Source of the DNA: Epiperipatus broadwayi | Lineage: Eukaryota; Onychophora; Udeonychophora; Euonychophora; Peripatidae | Reading direction: 5' to 3' | Length of the DNA stretch: 64,000 nt | Assembly: GCA_028023455.1 (NCBI GenBank) | Contig: JAQFVV010013352.1 | Span: 64,001-128,000, forward strand | Part shown: piece by piece, positions 1 to 12,400 of the stretch | Position numbering within the stretch: the first letter of the stretch is position 1 | Layout of the letters: every line of letters starts with the position of its first letter | Translations under genes and position numbers: made by a program | The notes under the pieces: generated by a model | Told to the model about the DNA's origin: nothing | Databases searched by the model: none | The model's input: only the letters and a program-made list of their open reading frames with translations

Positions 1-2090
1 AAAAGAAGTTGGTAATATAATATATAATTGTACTTATTTATATTTTGGCTGTTTGTGAAACCATGAGGATGTCATGATAATTTTGCCATTTTTTGTTCCT
101 TGGTGCCTCACATCTATGGGTTAAATTTGCCAAGCTATCTGTGGATTTATACACAGGTCTGTAATAACCAAAGATTGGCTGAGTTTAAAACTGACCACAT
201 ATATCATCTGAGAGGCTTCTTAGTTGTATCCTGGCCTGTTAAAGGATCATCATCTTTGAAGGGAGGGAGAAGAGAAAGGAAGAGAAGAAAGAAGCTGTAT
301 AAAGCTATATAAGCAACCTCAATTAATCTACTAATCAATTTTAAAGATTTTTCTTCATATTTATCAAGAATACCTGTAATAACTCTTTTAACATGGTAGG
401 AACAAGCAAACCAAACAGTTCCTATTTATAAACAGTGTCTGCAATAACTTTTAAAATGGTAGAAACAAGCCAAAACAATCAGTGGAAGCTATAAATAGGA
501 GAGCAGTCTGATATTTGAATCTGGGACATTGATAAGAAATGAAAATGAATCAGGTAACTTTTAAAATTTAATTAACAAATTTTTCTTATTTACTTATTAA
601 AAGTAAATTTTAATTTCATCAGTCAAGCATTTTTTTTTTGATACAGAAACATTAAGAGTTTATTTATTGATTGTATTACTATCAATACTGCATAACATTA
701 TACACACACAGTTTAAATTCATTAAACTTAGTTTTTCATTATTTTTGATTTTTTTATTATATATTGTAATGTTAAAATGTTTTTTTATTATTATTGTTGT
801 TTATTCAGTGTGATAAATGAGAAACCTATCAATATATGCTTTATAATGTTTTTTTTTTATTTGTCTCTTTGCATATTAAATTTGGTATGGTTTATTTTTG
901 CTCAAAGTTTTAATAATGTTTTTTTTTATGTGATTTATGTACCCATGCATACTATAAAGGGATGCATTTTTAATATAATATATGTTGACATATCACAGGG
1001 TGTGTACATGTGTGACTTCTTATACCAACCAGACAAAATAGGTTAGACACTTAATTTAAAGTAGCAAATTAAAGAGCAGAGTATGAAAGTAAAGAAAACA
1101 CACACATTGTATAAATGAAATTTTACCTTAGTGACATATATAATAAGTAGGGAATATATTAAATAGGCATTCAAGAGAATATTTTTTATTCATTTTGAGC
1201 CAGCTTACTTCAAAATATGTAGTAACATGAGCAGATATATAAAATTAGTTGGTTATGCACACAGTATTAAAATATTTTATTTTAATTATATATTTAATTG
1301 AGTCAATTGTATAGTTAGTAATTTGATGTATTAAAAAAAAGTGTGAATAAATATAATTATGCCTTGTTTGGTTTCACAGTTATTATTATTAATATTGTTA
1401 TATTTTTTTCTTCTCTTGATTCTATCATTTTAATTGGTCATCATCACTCATAAATGTTAAGTAAGTATTAAGCGTTGGATATGGACTTACATATAATAAT
1501 ATTTGAAATAATGCTTGACATATAACCAAACTTTTAATAATTATAGGTTAACAATAAAAAGCTAAAATTATGTTGTGCTCATGAGTCTTGATCATCTTCA
1601 TCAAAGATGGATATTGTGTTACTGATTAAATCACCATTTAAGCATAGTACTGTTCAAATAAATAATTATGAATTTAGCAGAATCTAAATTTTATAATATA
1701 AGATTAGTTATGATCACCATCATTGCTAAATAAATGTTAATAATTAAATCCAATATTAAATGTAATTAATATGTTTAGTAAATAGGGATTTATAAAAAGC
1801 TAAATATCATGGGGGAGATTCGTGATGATAATTCATCATCACTGGTAAATACTGATAATTGAGCTATAATTTGATCTATAATAGCATTTGAAGTAAATAT
1901 AACCATAAATGTATACAAACGCTAGTGAGTAATATAATTAAATACCAGCTTGAACATAATGTGATTTTAAGAAAGTGCCTATATGCTTATGAAAAATATA
2001 TTTGCTGTTATAAGTTCATTATAAAGCTGTGGATGGTGTCATTATCATCATCATCATTATATTATGATGAATAATTAATTTAAATAACTA
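1..2090. other. AT-rich non-coding stretch
   Basis: I see no gene here. Open frames near the left end are short, low-complexity and lack domain motifs or splice context. Poly-A/T runs, TGATGATG-type short repeats and small TA tracts dominate. A short purine-rich patch near 265-295 has no evident function. Confidence 0.5.
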
Positions 2091-2389
2091 GGTTTAATGG
2101 CTATATATATATATATATATATGTTATACTTAATGTTTTCACGGTTATATGATGTAGATAAATTATAACTTTTTGGGATATACCGTGTCTTATTTTCCAT
2201 TGAGCACCGATATTTTGATGGAATAGCAACTGCCATTTTCAAGGTTAACTTTTGAAAGAAAAACCATTAGATCTTAACAAATAACGTGACTGTGTGCGAG
2301 ATGAGAAATGAGATTCAAGTTCAGCATTCACAATATGAGGCTTATCAAAATGTTTATTTTCCTCAGCATTTTTACCTGTTAATTTTAAG

Positions 2390-2848
2390 TTAATATTGGA
2401 TAAAAAAAAGGTTTCCACATAGCTGGAATACGTTGTGCTCATCAGTTCTATTTAAACCAGTAGGTCTCTTTAATATTTCAATTGACTCTCTCATGGTTCT
2501 TAAATCATATCTTTCCAAATTAGCAAGTATTTTTGTATTGTCAAAATTAGGTTTGTGACCAGTTTCTAAATAATGGGAAGTAAAAACTGATGTGCTAATT
2601 TTTTGTTGAAAAGCATCTTTATGTTCCTTAATTCTGACATTAATTCGTCTATTAGACTGACCCACGTAGCCTCTTGAGCACTGGAAACACGGAATTTCAT
2701 AAACTCCTTGGTGTTCCAAAAGTATTCTGTCTTTAGGTTTATACAAAAAATCACTAATTTTTTTTTGCCAGTAGAAAAAGTTGGTCTTTATATTAAAACA
2801 AGATAGTCTTCTACTGATTTTATCAGTAACCCCCTTAATGTAAGGCAA
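2390..2848 (-). pseudogene. GIY-YIG endonuclease domain of Penelope-like element
   Basis: About 150 codons. The first 60 residues form the linker after the RT, with PYIKGVTDKISRRL and a KDRILLEHQ segment. The nuclease core follows: GVYEIPC (the GIY part), a CxxC-like FQCSRGYVG (the YIG part), the NRRINVRIKEHK helix with conserved Arg and Glu, and a downstream TGHKPNF/RESIEI block typical of the family. It belongs to the same element as the upstream RT but lies in a different frame. It would have nicked DNA for target-primed reverse transcription, and is now disconnected from its RT. Confidence 0.8.
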
Positions 2849-3156
2849 AATTACTCTATTAAAAGAGGAATTATCAATTCTATCCTCTTTTTTTTCTTTT
2901 TAGTATTAATGTTATATAAAGCCTTACATATGATGTTTTTATTATAATTATTAGAAAGCAGAATACTTTTTGTAAGTTTTATTTCTTGAGAAAGATGTTT
3001 TCTATCAGATAAATTATAAGCTCTAGTGAAAAGATTTTTAGCTACAGAAAATTTTTTTTGCAGGATGATGATGAGAATTAAAATTAAGATATCTGTTTGT
3101 ATGAGTGGATTTTCTGTAAACTGATATTGACAATGTTTCATCACATTTTCTTGCAA

Positions 3157-3633
3157 TTAAAACATCCAGAAAAGAAGTGATCTGTTATTTTCCACTTCCA
3201 TAGTAAATTTAATATTTGGATGCCAATTATTTATAAAAGCAAGAAAAGAATTTAAAGAATCAATTCCATGAGGCCATATGACAAAAGTATCATCCACATA
3301 TCTAAGCCAAATAGAAGGTTTTTTAGTAGCTGCACATAATACTTGACTTTCAAAATTGTCCATGAAAAGATCAGCAATGACAGGTGACAGTGGGGATCCC
3401 ATAGAAAGTCCTTTAATTTGTTTAAACAGTTGAGAATTATAAACAAAAAATGTATTTTCAAGGCAATGTTTTGCTAAAGGAATAATAAAATCAGGTAAAT
3501 CATTGTTCTGAGCTATTATATTTAATGCTTCTTCAACAGGAATATTAGTAAACATAGAAGAAACATCAAAACTAACCAATAAATCAGTTCCAGTTAGTTT
3601 TAAGTTTTTAATTATTGAAATAATAAATGACAT
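3157..3633 (-). pseudogene. Penelope-like reverse transcriptase fragment
   Basis: This open segment of about 158 codons begins inside the RT palm. The motif A aspartate is in SFDVSS, motif B is SMGSPLSP, and the YVDD catalytic pair sits in RYVDDTFVIWPHG. It ends at a frameshift where the conserved LLFLDV block is read as LLFWMF followed by a stop. The thumb continues in another frame at 3156-2851, ending in an A-rich, lysine-coding slippery stretch. The active-site aspartates remain, but the polypeptide is truncated at both ends, so this is a pseudogene. Confidence 0.85.
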
Positions 3634-3796
3634 TCTTATATTTTATCCATGTCAATAGAATTATAAGATCTAATACCATAAAATTTATATATCCAACACT
3701 CTCTTAGATATAACCAGCTCAGTTTACATATATTGATGTACAGATGCAAGAATACTTTTAACAATGGCTTATCAACAAATATAGTGAAGACCATTG

Positions 3797-4152
<356 letters not shown>

Positions 4153-4154
4153 TT

Positions 4155-6850
4155 TCTTCGTGGAAATTTACACATTGTATTCTAGAATATTTGATCGTAT
4201 AATGTAAAATAAATTTATTTCGTATGGGTTTTACAGGATTTCGTTATTGTTATCAGTTCTAAATTCAGTTTAAGTTTTAAAAAAGAAATTTATTTATATA
4301 ATAACAATTTTATAAAATACCTGCAATTATATATATATTTGAATATTTCTCGTAAATCAAAGCTGTGTCAAATGTGTTAAGAAAGAAATAATTAAAATGT
4401 AATCAGAGCTGAAAGTAATAAATCAAAACCAACATTTAACAAATGGTGTCAAAAGGCTGACTTCAAAGAGACAAGTGATCAATTAGAAGAATCAAAGCAA
4501 AAAAAGAGGAAAACTTGTGGGTGGCCTTTTTTTTCTTATAAAAGCTAGTGAAAGTGAAGTAAGGGGGGATTTTTTTGCTAATTCAATATCTGATCATCTT
4601 CTCTGATCATTTTCTTTCAGCAATTGACTCAACTTATTAAGAAGTAGATATATTACTTAAGATGAATGGCTAAAAACAAATAATTGGTGTACTGATCTCT
4701 TTCCAAAATCAACTATGGCAAAATTAGTTTACAACAAAAGATGCTGTATTCAATACCTCAATCTTTGTATTAGGCATGTAAAAGTTTGTTTAAAAGAAAA
4801 CACCTCAGGAGCAATCTTTTATCTGTGACTTATTTAATTAAAAATCCAAGGAATGACCAGAATTTAATATAAAGCTAGTTAACTACTCATCATTCTTATT
4901 AGTCTTTTTTTTTTTTGATTTTGACTCCAACCTAAGAATATACATTAAAAAAAAAGCATCTAGAACACTATTTCGTTTGAAGGTTTTTTTTTCTCCTGAA
5001 AGAAAAAAATATGATGAAACATAAAGAAACTAAAGTTATGGACTAAAATGTTAAACCAAGCATTTGAATTCGAAACCAGGAAGAAAAGTATTTAAAATGC
5101 GAAAGTTATCTGCAGGAATAATTTTCAATGGTTTTAATTATCGCAATTAATGTAGATACATCCTGAATGAAAAAAAAATTATGTGCATCTATAATCATTA
5201 AAGTAAAATAAATATAATGTGTTTTCCAAGGCAGTAAACTAAAAATGGTAATTGGTGTTTGTGGACAATACATACATGTTTTCTGTCAAATGGGCCTTGA
5301 GAGTATAAAATATTCAGACTGAGCTTCAAAGGAACTCAAACCAATGAGACAATGCATAATGTTTTATTATTTATTTATTTTGCTTTTATTTATATGTTCA
5401 TAGTATGTTTGATAGATATTTAACAGTTATAGGAATTTTTTTTTGTAAAAAAAAAAGACAAATGATTTTGACCCATAAGAAACTATTGCAAAAAAATGTT
5501 AATTATAATAGTGAACAAGCATAAATGCTTATATATTTGTTATATGGAAAAAAAAAGAGAAAACGGGAAATTTTTTTTTATTAACAAAATTATATGATTA
5601 TTATTAGATGTGTGGAATATATTTGAATAGTCACTGCTATGCCTTAACATGTTAATGTGATCTGTTATAATTATAAAGATTGGATGGATGTTGCTGTATG
5701 CTTAAGTTTTGAAATTAATATAGTACATGGGTTTGGTTCGTGATCAGTCAAAACTTTGTCATTTGCATCAAGACTATAACTATCCTGTATCTATATGTGT
5801 GAAGCTGTAGATGCTGAGTATTACTGAGGTAGAGTTATCATATCATCTCGAATGGATAGATAGGAAATAACTATCTCATAATTTAGTTACTATGTATGCA
5901 GGTATTGGAAGATTGAGGACTTGATCCCAGCCCCAATCATATTTATTATTTAAGTATGGAATTATTGATACAGTCATGGTAAAATGTTTTGCATGCCTAT
6001 TTAAAGTAAATGTGTAGAGACTAGTTCCTCACATAATATGTAGCCCCAGGAAGAATACAGTTCTCTGGCCAATGCTAACATTTGAAGTTATGAATTGTTT
6101 AATTTTCCTTACTGAGACACCGATGTGTGCATTGTGAAGTGCTGCATAATGCTATAAAATATCTGGAGGGTTTTTCAAGGTAGGATAAAGGTTGCTAAGA
6201 CAGGGTGAGGGTTATAATCAGATGTGTGTGTTGATATGGGGATGATAAAGAGTTACTTTAATTTATAAGCTGGCAGATCTGTAATCAGAGTTTGTGGAAG
6301 GTAATAAAGTTAGACATTGTAAAGCTGTGTCAAAATACTAGCCTATCAAAATGTATACCATCGCTAGAGTGATAACATTGCGATCAGAATTACAGGGGGA
6401 TAGCAGTGAATATTTAGTATGCATGGAAACAAAACTATAGTTTTATTTTTTAATCAATTATTTAGACTGATTAGAAATTTTGGGTATAACATTATCTTGG
6501 CATAGGAAATACAAAATATTATTGCTTGTTGGAGTAGTTAAATTTACAATTGTTGTAATGAAAAGGGGGGGGGGGGCAAGAAATTGAGTAGGCTGTTGGA
6601 TAAAGTTATAAGATAATTTCATATTTATATTTAAATGCGGAATTCTAATTCCTTGCATAAGCGCATTAAAGTTATTTTGAAATATGGGTCAAAACAGTGA
6701 TTAAGTTTTAAGGAAATTTAAATAATTTCAAAGTATATATTTTATTATCATTATTATTTTTTTTAGTTAAAGTGAATTTTATATAAAAGAAAGCAAATTT
6801 TTATTTTACAATAAGTATAATATTTGAGATTGTGGTGATTATATATATAT
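4155..6850. other. AT-rich non-coding stretch
   Basis: No recognisable gene, exon or transposon end. Poly-A and poly-T runs are frequent. A G-tract (GGGGGGGGGG) occurs at about 6566. A short minus-strand frame around 6458-6658 shows no family resemblance. Confidence 0.45.
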
Positions 6851-7950
6851 ATATATAAAACTAACCAAAGGAAATACATATAAAAACAAAAAAAGACTTA
6901 TAAATCCAAGAAATAAAATTATATTTCAACCAGAGGACTGGTTTTCATCAGAAAGCAAAAAAATACACAGTAAAATGGTAATAATCAAAAATTACAGATT
7001 TGATAAAAGATTATAAAAGATTATAAATTTAATAAATATTTGTTATTGTTATGAATTTACATGCATGTCCTGTGTTTAATATTTCAAATGTCTAGAACCT
7101 ATGTTTAACACTTATATCCATCATCTATATCTAGAGCTAATACCAGATCACATTTAGAATTATGAATTGTCTTATATTGAATGATTTCCATGATTGATTT
7201 TTAGGATCAATTTCCATGATTGATTTCCATGGCTTACTTCCATAGTTTACTTCCGCAATTGATTTCCATAATTCATCTTTGTAAAATATCAACTAAGAAA
7301 TATATTTTTGTTATATAGAGGGGGGGGGGCGATCATTTCGTGTGGATAGAGAATATACCCGACTCGTAAAATGTAATAGATTTAAAAGTACTAATTAAAT
7401 TTGGCATACAGATAATACCAAGTAGAATAAAATGAGAGAAAATAGTTAATTTAGATATATTAAATTTAGTTATCTGATTCGTTGCAATGTTGTGAATATT
7501 AGGAGTAGGCATAAATACCCCTTTTTTGCTTTTGGTATTTAATATGATTCCAACTGGTAAACTCATATTAAGATTTAGTTTAGCAAGTTTCGGGATCATA
7601 TCCATTGCATTATAATCGTTAATAATTGCACCTCATTAACAGATCAAGACCTTGAGAAATTTGAGTACTTCAATTATTATATCTAAGAGAGCTAGCCTGG
7701 AAGTCAAGTAGTGTAAGTAGTAAAAATGGGAAATACTATTATAGTAATGATAATGAACTTATAGTTAGTTGGAAGGCAAAATGTGTGTTTAAAGAACTAA
7801 GATTAAGAGTTGTCAGTTAAGAAGATATAAAGGACAACATAACAAAGACATTTAGGGTTATATAATTGTGACTATTGAAAGTGATAGATGCCAAAAACAA
7901 AAATAATAGTAGTGAGGTTAAATGGTAAGGATTTATAACATTTCTTTTAT
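6850..7950. other. Unclassified stretch with possible old repeat remnants
   Basis: Holds repeated short phrases (TTTCCATGATTGATTTCCATGG-like units at about 7190-7270) and a 10-base G run at 7321. A 90-codon minus-strand frame at 7333-7605 matches no family I recognise and is probably fortuitous or the relic of a transposon. Confidence 0.35.
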
Positions 7951-8345
7951 CAATTAGAGAAGATATTAATTAGTATTAAAGTTTATCAGCCTAACGTTTT
8001 CGAGGATCCATGCCTCATATTCATAGCCTTCATAAAATGTATAATAAAATATGCAAATACAAATATTCAAATAAGCTAGTATTACATAGCCCATTTCTTC
8101 GAGATCTCGAAGCAAGTATCCTTTCTATTAATGGCATGGATGTTTCCATTGATGTAAAATGCCTCCTTTATTTTTCTTTTGCGATCATTTGATTCTGAGC
8201 ACAATATTATGGGATTGGCGGGTTTGAATATTTGTATTTGCATATTTTATTATACATTTTATGAAGGCTATGAATATGAGGCATGGATCCTCTAAAACGT
8301 TAAGCCGATAAACTTTAATATTAATTAATATCTTCTCTAATTAAC
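7951..8345. mobile_element. Foldback MITE-like element, about 395 bp
   Basis: Two arms of about 120 bp (7951-8072 and 8223-8345) are near-complementary. For example, GGATCCATGCCTCATATTC in the left arm returns as GAATATGAGGCATGGATCC in the right. The 150-bp centre is not repeated. No coding sequence is present, which fits a non-autonomous foldback/MITE element. Superfamily is undetermined because no clean target-site duplication stands out. Confidence 0.8.
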
Positions 8346-9094
8346 AATTATATATTTTACATATAGTGAGAAGTAAAGCTATATTTATTTCTTTTATCCT
8401 ACTTAAAATTAAATAATAATCTTCTATTATATATTGTAAACAGAAGTTCTCCGCATCGATTACTGATTTATTTCCATTCATTTATATATTAGAAGTAAAC
8501 ACAACATTCTTATAATTACCACTCGAGATCATATATCTATATAAAACCGTGAAAGAAAGTTGTGTAGATTATTTAGTTGGCAGTAATAACTTATCACGAG
8601 AGTGTTTACACAATTGCTGTTAAGTTTTATATCAAGACCATAATAAATTGAATTGGATGTATCGACATTATTTATTTTTCTGAGACAATTTAATTACTTT
8701 CTTCATTATACCCTATAGTAATAAGCATGGATGGTGATCTCTGGTGGGCATTGCGATTTCATAGTCATAATTTGTCGCCCGGGAATACATAATCTTATCA
8801 TTACTATCATTAGATAAACACACTAGCATTCCTTGTTGGGTTTCAAAGTTATTTTCAATCGACTATTTACTTGCATAAAGTTGAGGTTAGAATATATATA
8901 TAAATAAATTATAAAAAATATGCAAGAATAGACAATATAAATACAGCAATAAAATTTTATTTGATTTTTGCTAAACCTTTATCAAAAAAAGACTACAATA
9001 TATATATATATAAAATACATATTTTGCGGGTGTATCCGTAGGTTTATATACAAATATATAGACGAGTGAAAGGGTTATATATATATATATATAT
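8346..9094. other. AT-rich non-coding stretch upstream of the LINE
   Basis: No gene seen. Contains short TA tracts (about 8996-9012 and 9078-9100) and the phrase TTTTGCGGGTGTATCCGTAG near 9023. A similar phrase recurs near 33268 beside a GIY-YIG fragment, so part of this may be transposon-derived. Confidence 0.4.
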
Positions 9095-12000
9095 ATATTG
9101 GCTGCAGAAAGGAGTTTGCTATTAACTGAAAGGAGACCCTTTGATTCCTCTTGGAGGCCTTAAAGGAACCGAGCAGGGCAAATTCCTAATGTCCACTCCA
9201 TACGTTCTTGTCGTTGCAGCTGTTATTACTATATGTTTATTCATATAGTATATGAACATGGATGGGCTGCTCACCAACACGCATTAGCCAGCATGGTGAG
9301 TTTATTGGCTTTTTACCTCTGAGTTTAAGATCAAGAAACACCATGGTCTTTCTTGTCAGTGTCTGATAAGGCAGAATGAATGTTTGTGTAAATGATAAAG
9401 ATTTTTCCCAATTATACAATTATGACAGACAAAAATAAAGCATGGCCCTTAATCCCAGGAGGCTGTAAAGTCAGCAACCAAGGCAGCGGTTGGTGGCCGA
9501 AGGCGGAGGGTGCTAAGAATATCCTGGAGGCGGACCCAGGCTGCCATTTGATGATGACTTTTTATTTAGGTACTTACAACTGCAGATCACTTTCAAGTGA
9601 AGGAAGATTGCAAGAATTAGAACTCTTTTATATTAAATGGGATATTATTGGACTTTGTGAAGTTAGAAGAAAAGGTGAAGAGACAATTGATTTAAAAAGT
9701 GGATATATGCTCTATTATAAAGGCACAAATATTGGAAATACAAGTGGAGTAGGATTCATTATAAATAAAAAGTGGAAGAACAATATTGTGGAGATTGATG
9801 GTGTATCAGACAGAGTGGCAAGATTAGTTATACAACTTAATAGCAGATATCAAATGCAGATAATTCAGGTTTATGCCCCAACAAGTTCTCACAGTGATGA
9901 AGTAGTAGAAGATTTTTATATGGATGTACAAAAGGCTTTTGATCAGAGTAAACAACATTTTAAAATTGTTATGGGAGATTTTAATGCTAGAATTGGTAAA
10001 CAAATGAAAGATGAAAGTGTTGTAGGTAATTTTGGTTATGGTAATAGAAATGAGAGAGGACATAGACTTGTGGAGTTTGCAGAGAAGGAAAAACTTTATA
10101 TTATGAATTCTTTTTTTGAGAAAAATGTTAGAAGGAAATGGACATGGAAGCATCAAAATGAAGGTACAGCAGAATTGGATTATATTTTGACTAACAGGAA
10201 ATACATATTTCAAGATTGTAATGTTCTTAATAAATTTAACACAGGAAGTGATCATCGATTAGTAAGGGGTAAGATACATGTTAATGTAAAACTAGAGAGA
10301 CAAAAATTATTAAGAAAAACTATATTTACAGTTGATATTCCTAATTTTCAGAAACATTCTAATGAATTTAAATTAGAACTTACAAATCAGTTTCAAGTAT
10401 TAGTAGATTTTGAACATGATTCAGATTCGAATGAAATTAATATGAAAATAACTGATACACTTTTAAAAACTGCAACAAAGATAGCTGGTAGAAAAAAGCA
10501 GCAATTGACTAATAAAATTTCTACTGAGACTAGAGAACTTATGAAGAAAAGAAGGAATATGAAGATATGCAAGAATGATGCATTAAAAAGAATTGAATAT
10601 CTCGAATTTTGTAAAATGGTGCGGAAAAGAGTTGAAAATGATATAAGAAAGTATAACTGTGAACTAGCAAGAAAAGCTGTAGAAGAAAATAAAAGTCTTA
10701 AGAATGTAAAACAACATTTTGGTATTGGTAGGAAATTTATATCTGCAATAAGGAAAAAAGATGGAATTATTACTAAAAAGAGGGATGACATTATGAAATT
10801 GGTAGAAGATTTTTATCAAGAATTATATAGTAATAAAGAACAAGTACCTCCTATATCTATTACATCTTCCGAATTGCCCATAATTTTAAATGAAGAAGTG
10901 AGAAATGCAATTAAATGTATGAAAAAAGGAAAGGCTCCAGGTAATGATGGCATTATAATTGATATATGAAAAGAAGCAGGTGAAGAAACAGAAAAAATAT
11001 TAGCAAAGTTATATACCAAATGTCTAAATCATAAAGATGTACCGGATGATTGGAAGAATGCAGTAATAATATTAATATTTAAAAAAGGTGATAAAGAAGA
11101 TATTAGAAATTACAGACCTATCAGCCTTTTATCAGTTTTATATAAAATTTTTACCAAGATAATTACAACTCGTCTACAGAGAACCTTGGATTTTCACCAA
11201 CCAAGAGAACAAGCTGGATTTAAAAGTGGTTTTAGTACAGTAGATCATATTCAAGTATTGAGAGAAGTTATAGAAAGGACAAATGAATATGAGTTGTCAT
11301 TATGTTTTGGATTTGTAGATTATGAAAAGGCATTTGATTCTATAAACATTTCTTCAGTGATTAAAGCATTGGATCATCAAGGTATAGATCCAGGATATTG
11401 TCATATTTTAAAGAATATTTATAAAAATGCAACAGCAACAATTAGATTACATAATGATACTGGGAAAGTCAACATTGAGAAAGGTGTAAGACAAGGTGAC
11501 TCCATATCTCCAAAACTTTTTACAGCAGTGCTGCAAGAAGTATTTTGTGGATTAAAATGGGAAACTAAAGGAGTGAAAGTAAATGGAGATTATTTAAGTC
11601 ATTTAGATTTCGCAGATGATGTAGTTGTTTTTGCAAATAATGCTTCCGAGCTGCAGGAAATGTTGCAGGAGTTATCAGATGAAAGTAGGAAAGTAGGACT
11701 AAAGATAAATGTTAAAAAGACTAAAGTAATGTTTAATCGATTTGCTCAAAATATGAAAATAAAGATTGATTATGATGAATTAGAAGAAGTTAAGAGTTAC
11801 AAATACCTTGGTCAGATTATTAATACAGATGGAAACATAATAGAGGAAATTAATCATAGAATTAAACTTGGTTGGAGTGCTTTTGGTAGAAATAACTTGA
11901 TATTAAAAGGAAATATGCCTATGTGTTTGAAAAGAAAGGTTTTTAACAAATGTGTTTTACCAGTTCTTACTTATGGATCTGAGACTTGGACACTTAATAG

Positions 12001-12400
12001 AAGATCAATACAGAGACTTCAGACCACTCAAAGAAGTATGGAGAGATGTATGTTGGGAGTAACAAGAAGAGATCGAAAACGCAATGTATGGGTAAGAGAA
12101 CAAGCAGGTGTTACTGACCTCATTGAAAAAATTAAAAGATTGAAGTGGAGTTGGGCTGGACATATTGCTAGAAGAGATGATAATAGATGGACAATTGAAA
12201 TTTTAAACTGGAGTCCAAGAGATTGTAAAAGACCCAGAAGGAGACCACATGTAAGATGGATGGATGAAATAAGAAAATGTGTAGGGGTGATGTGGAGAAG
12301 AGAAGCTAAAGATCGGAGAAGATGGATTAAACTTGGAGAGACCTTCATCCTGCAGTGGATTGATAATGGTTGATAATGATGATGATGATATATATATATA
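9095..12400 (+). mobile_element. RTE-clade LINE, nearly full length
   Basis: Plus-strand non-LTR retrotransposon of about 3.3 kb. A GC-richer leader (about 9095-9391) precedes one long frame with an apurinic-type endonuclease and a reverse transcriptase. The 3' end, right after the stop at 12373, is a short TGATAATGATGATGATGA tail, the kind of simple-repeat 3' end seen in RTE elements, then TA repeats. There is no poly-A tail. Target-site duplications cannot be picked out because both flanks are TA repeats. The single ORF with EN then RT and the short 3' tail support RTE over CR1 or Jockey. Confidence 0.85.
9392..12373 (+). pseudogene. RTE endonuclease/reverse transcriptase ORF with one in-frame TGA
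   Basis: One frame of 993 codons, interrupted only by TGA at 10967-10969, just after the KGKAPGNDG motif. Endonuclease, about residues 58-300: N63 in TYNCRS, E90 in LCEVRR, VYAPTS at 160-165, GDFNAR at 195-200, ELDYI, and SDHR at 286-289, so all catalytic positions are present. RT: motif A VDYEKAFDS near 642, motif B RQGDSISP near 700, catalytic FADD near 740. A C-terminal WAGHIARRDDNRW segment is typical of these elements. Codons resume in the same frame after the stop, so a single substitution (probably from a TGG Trp codon) explains it. The true start is uncertain; the ATG at 9392 is the first in the open frame. It is the least decayed transposon ORF in the window. Confidence 0.9.

Larger units (their letters stand above)
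2245..3640 (-). mobile_element. Penelope-like retroelement, 5'-truncated, RT plus GIY-YIG
   Basis: Minus-strand remnant of a Penelope-like element. The reverse transcriptase part (3633 down to 3157) shows motif A around SFDVSSMFTNIP, motif B around GLSMGSPLSP and the catalytic box YVDDTFVIWPHG. The distal part (2848 down to 2390) carries a GIY-YIG nuclease: GVYEIPC, then GYVGQS, an R/EHK segment and a TGH...ESIEI tail. RT followed by a C-terminal GIY-YIG is the hallmark architecture of endonuclease-bearing Penelope elements. The frame is broken at least three times: near 3157, near 2849 and near 2400-2440, where the last residues continue in another frame. The N-terminal RT region is absent and the sequence ends just before a tetranucleotide array. 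It cannot encode a working protein. A GIY-YIG-bearing element of another clade is unlikely given the motif set. Confidence 0.85.

Noticed and set aside
6860-7000. Possible Penelope terminal repeat (CCAGAGGACTGGTTTTCATC)
   Set aside because: Resemblance to other loci is too short and no second copy is adjacent.
9824-10791. Two minus-strand open frames of 130-140 codons
   Set aside because: They lie opposite the LINE ORF and share no motif with any family; they are shadows of its codon composition.
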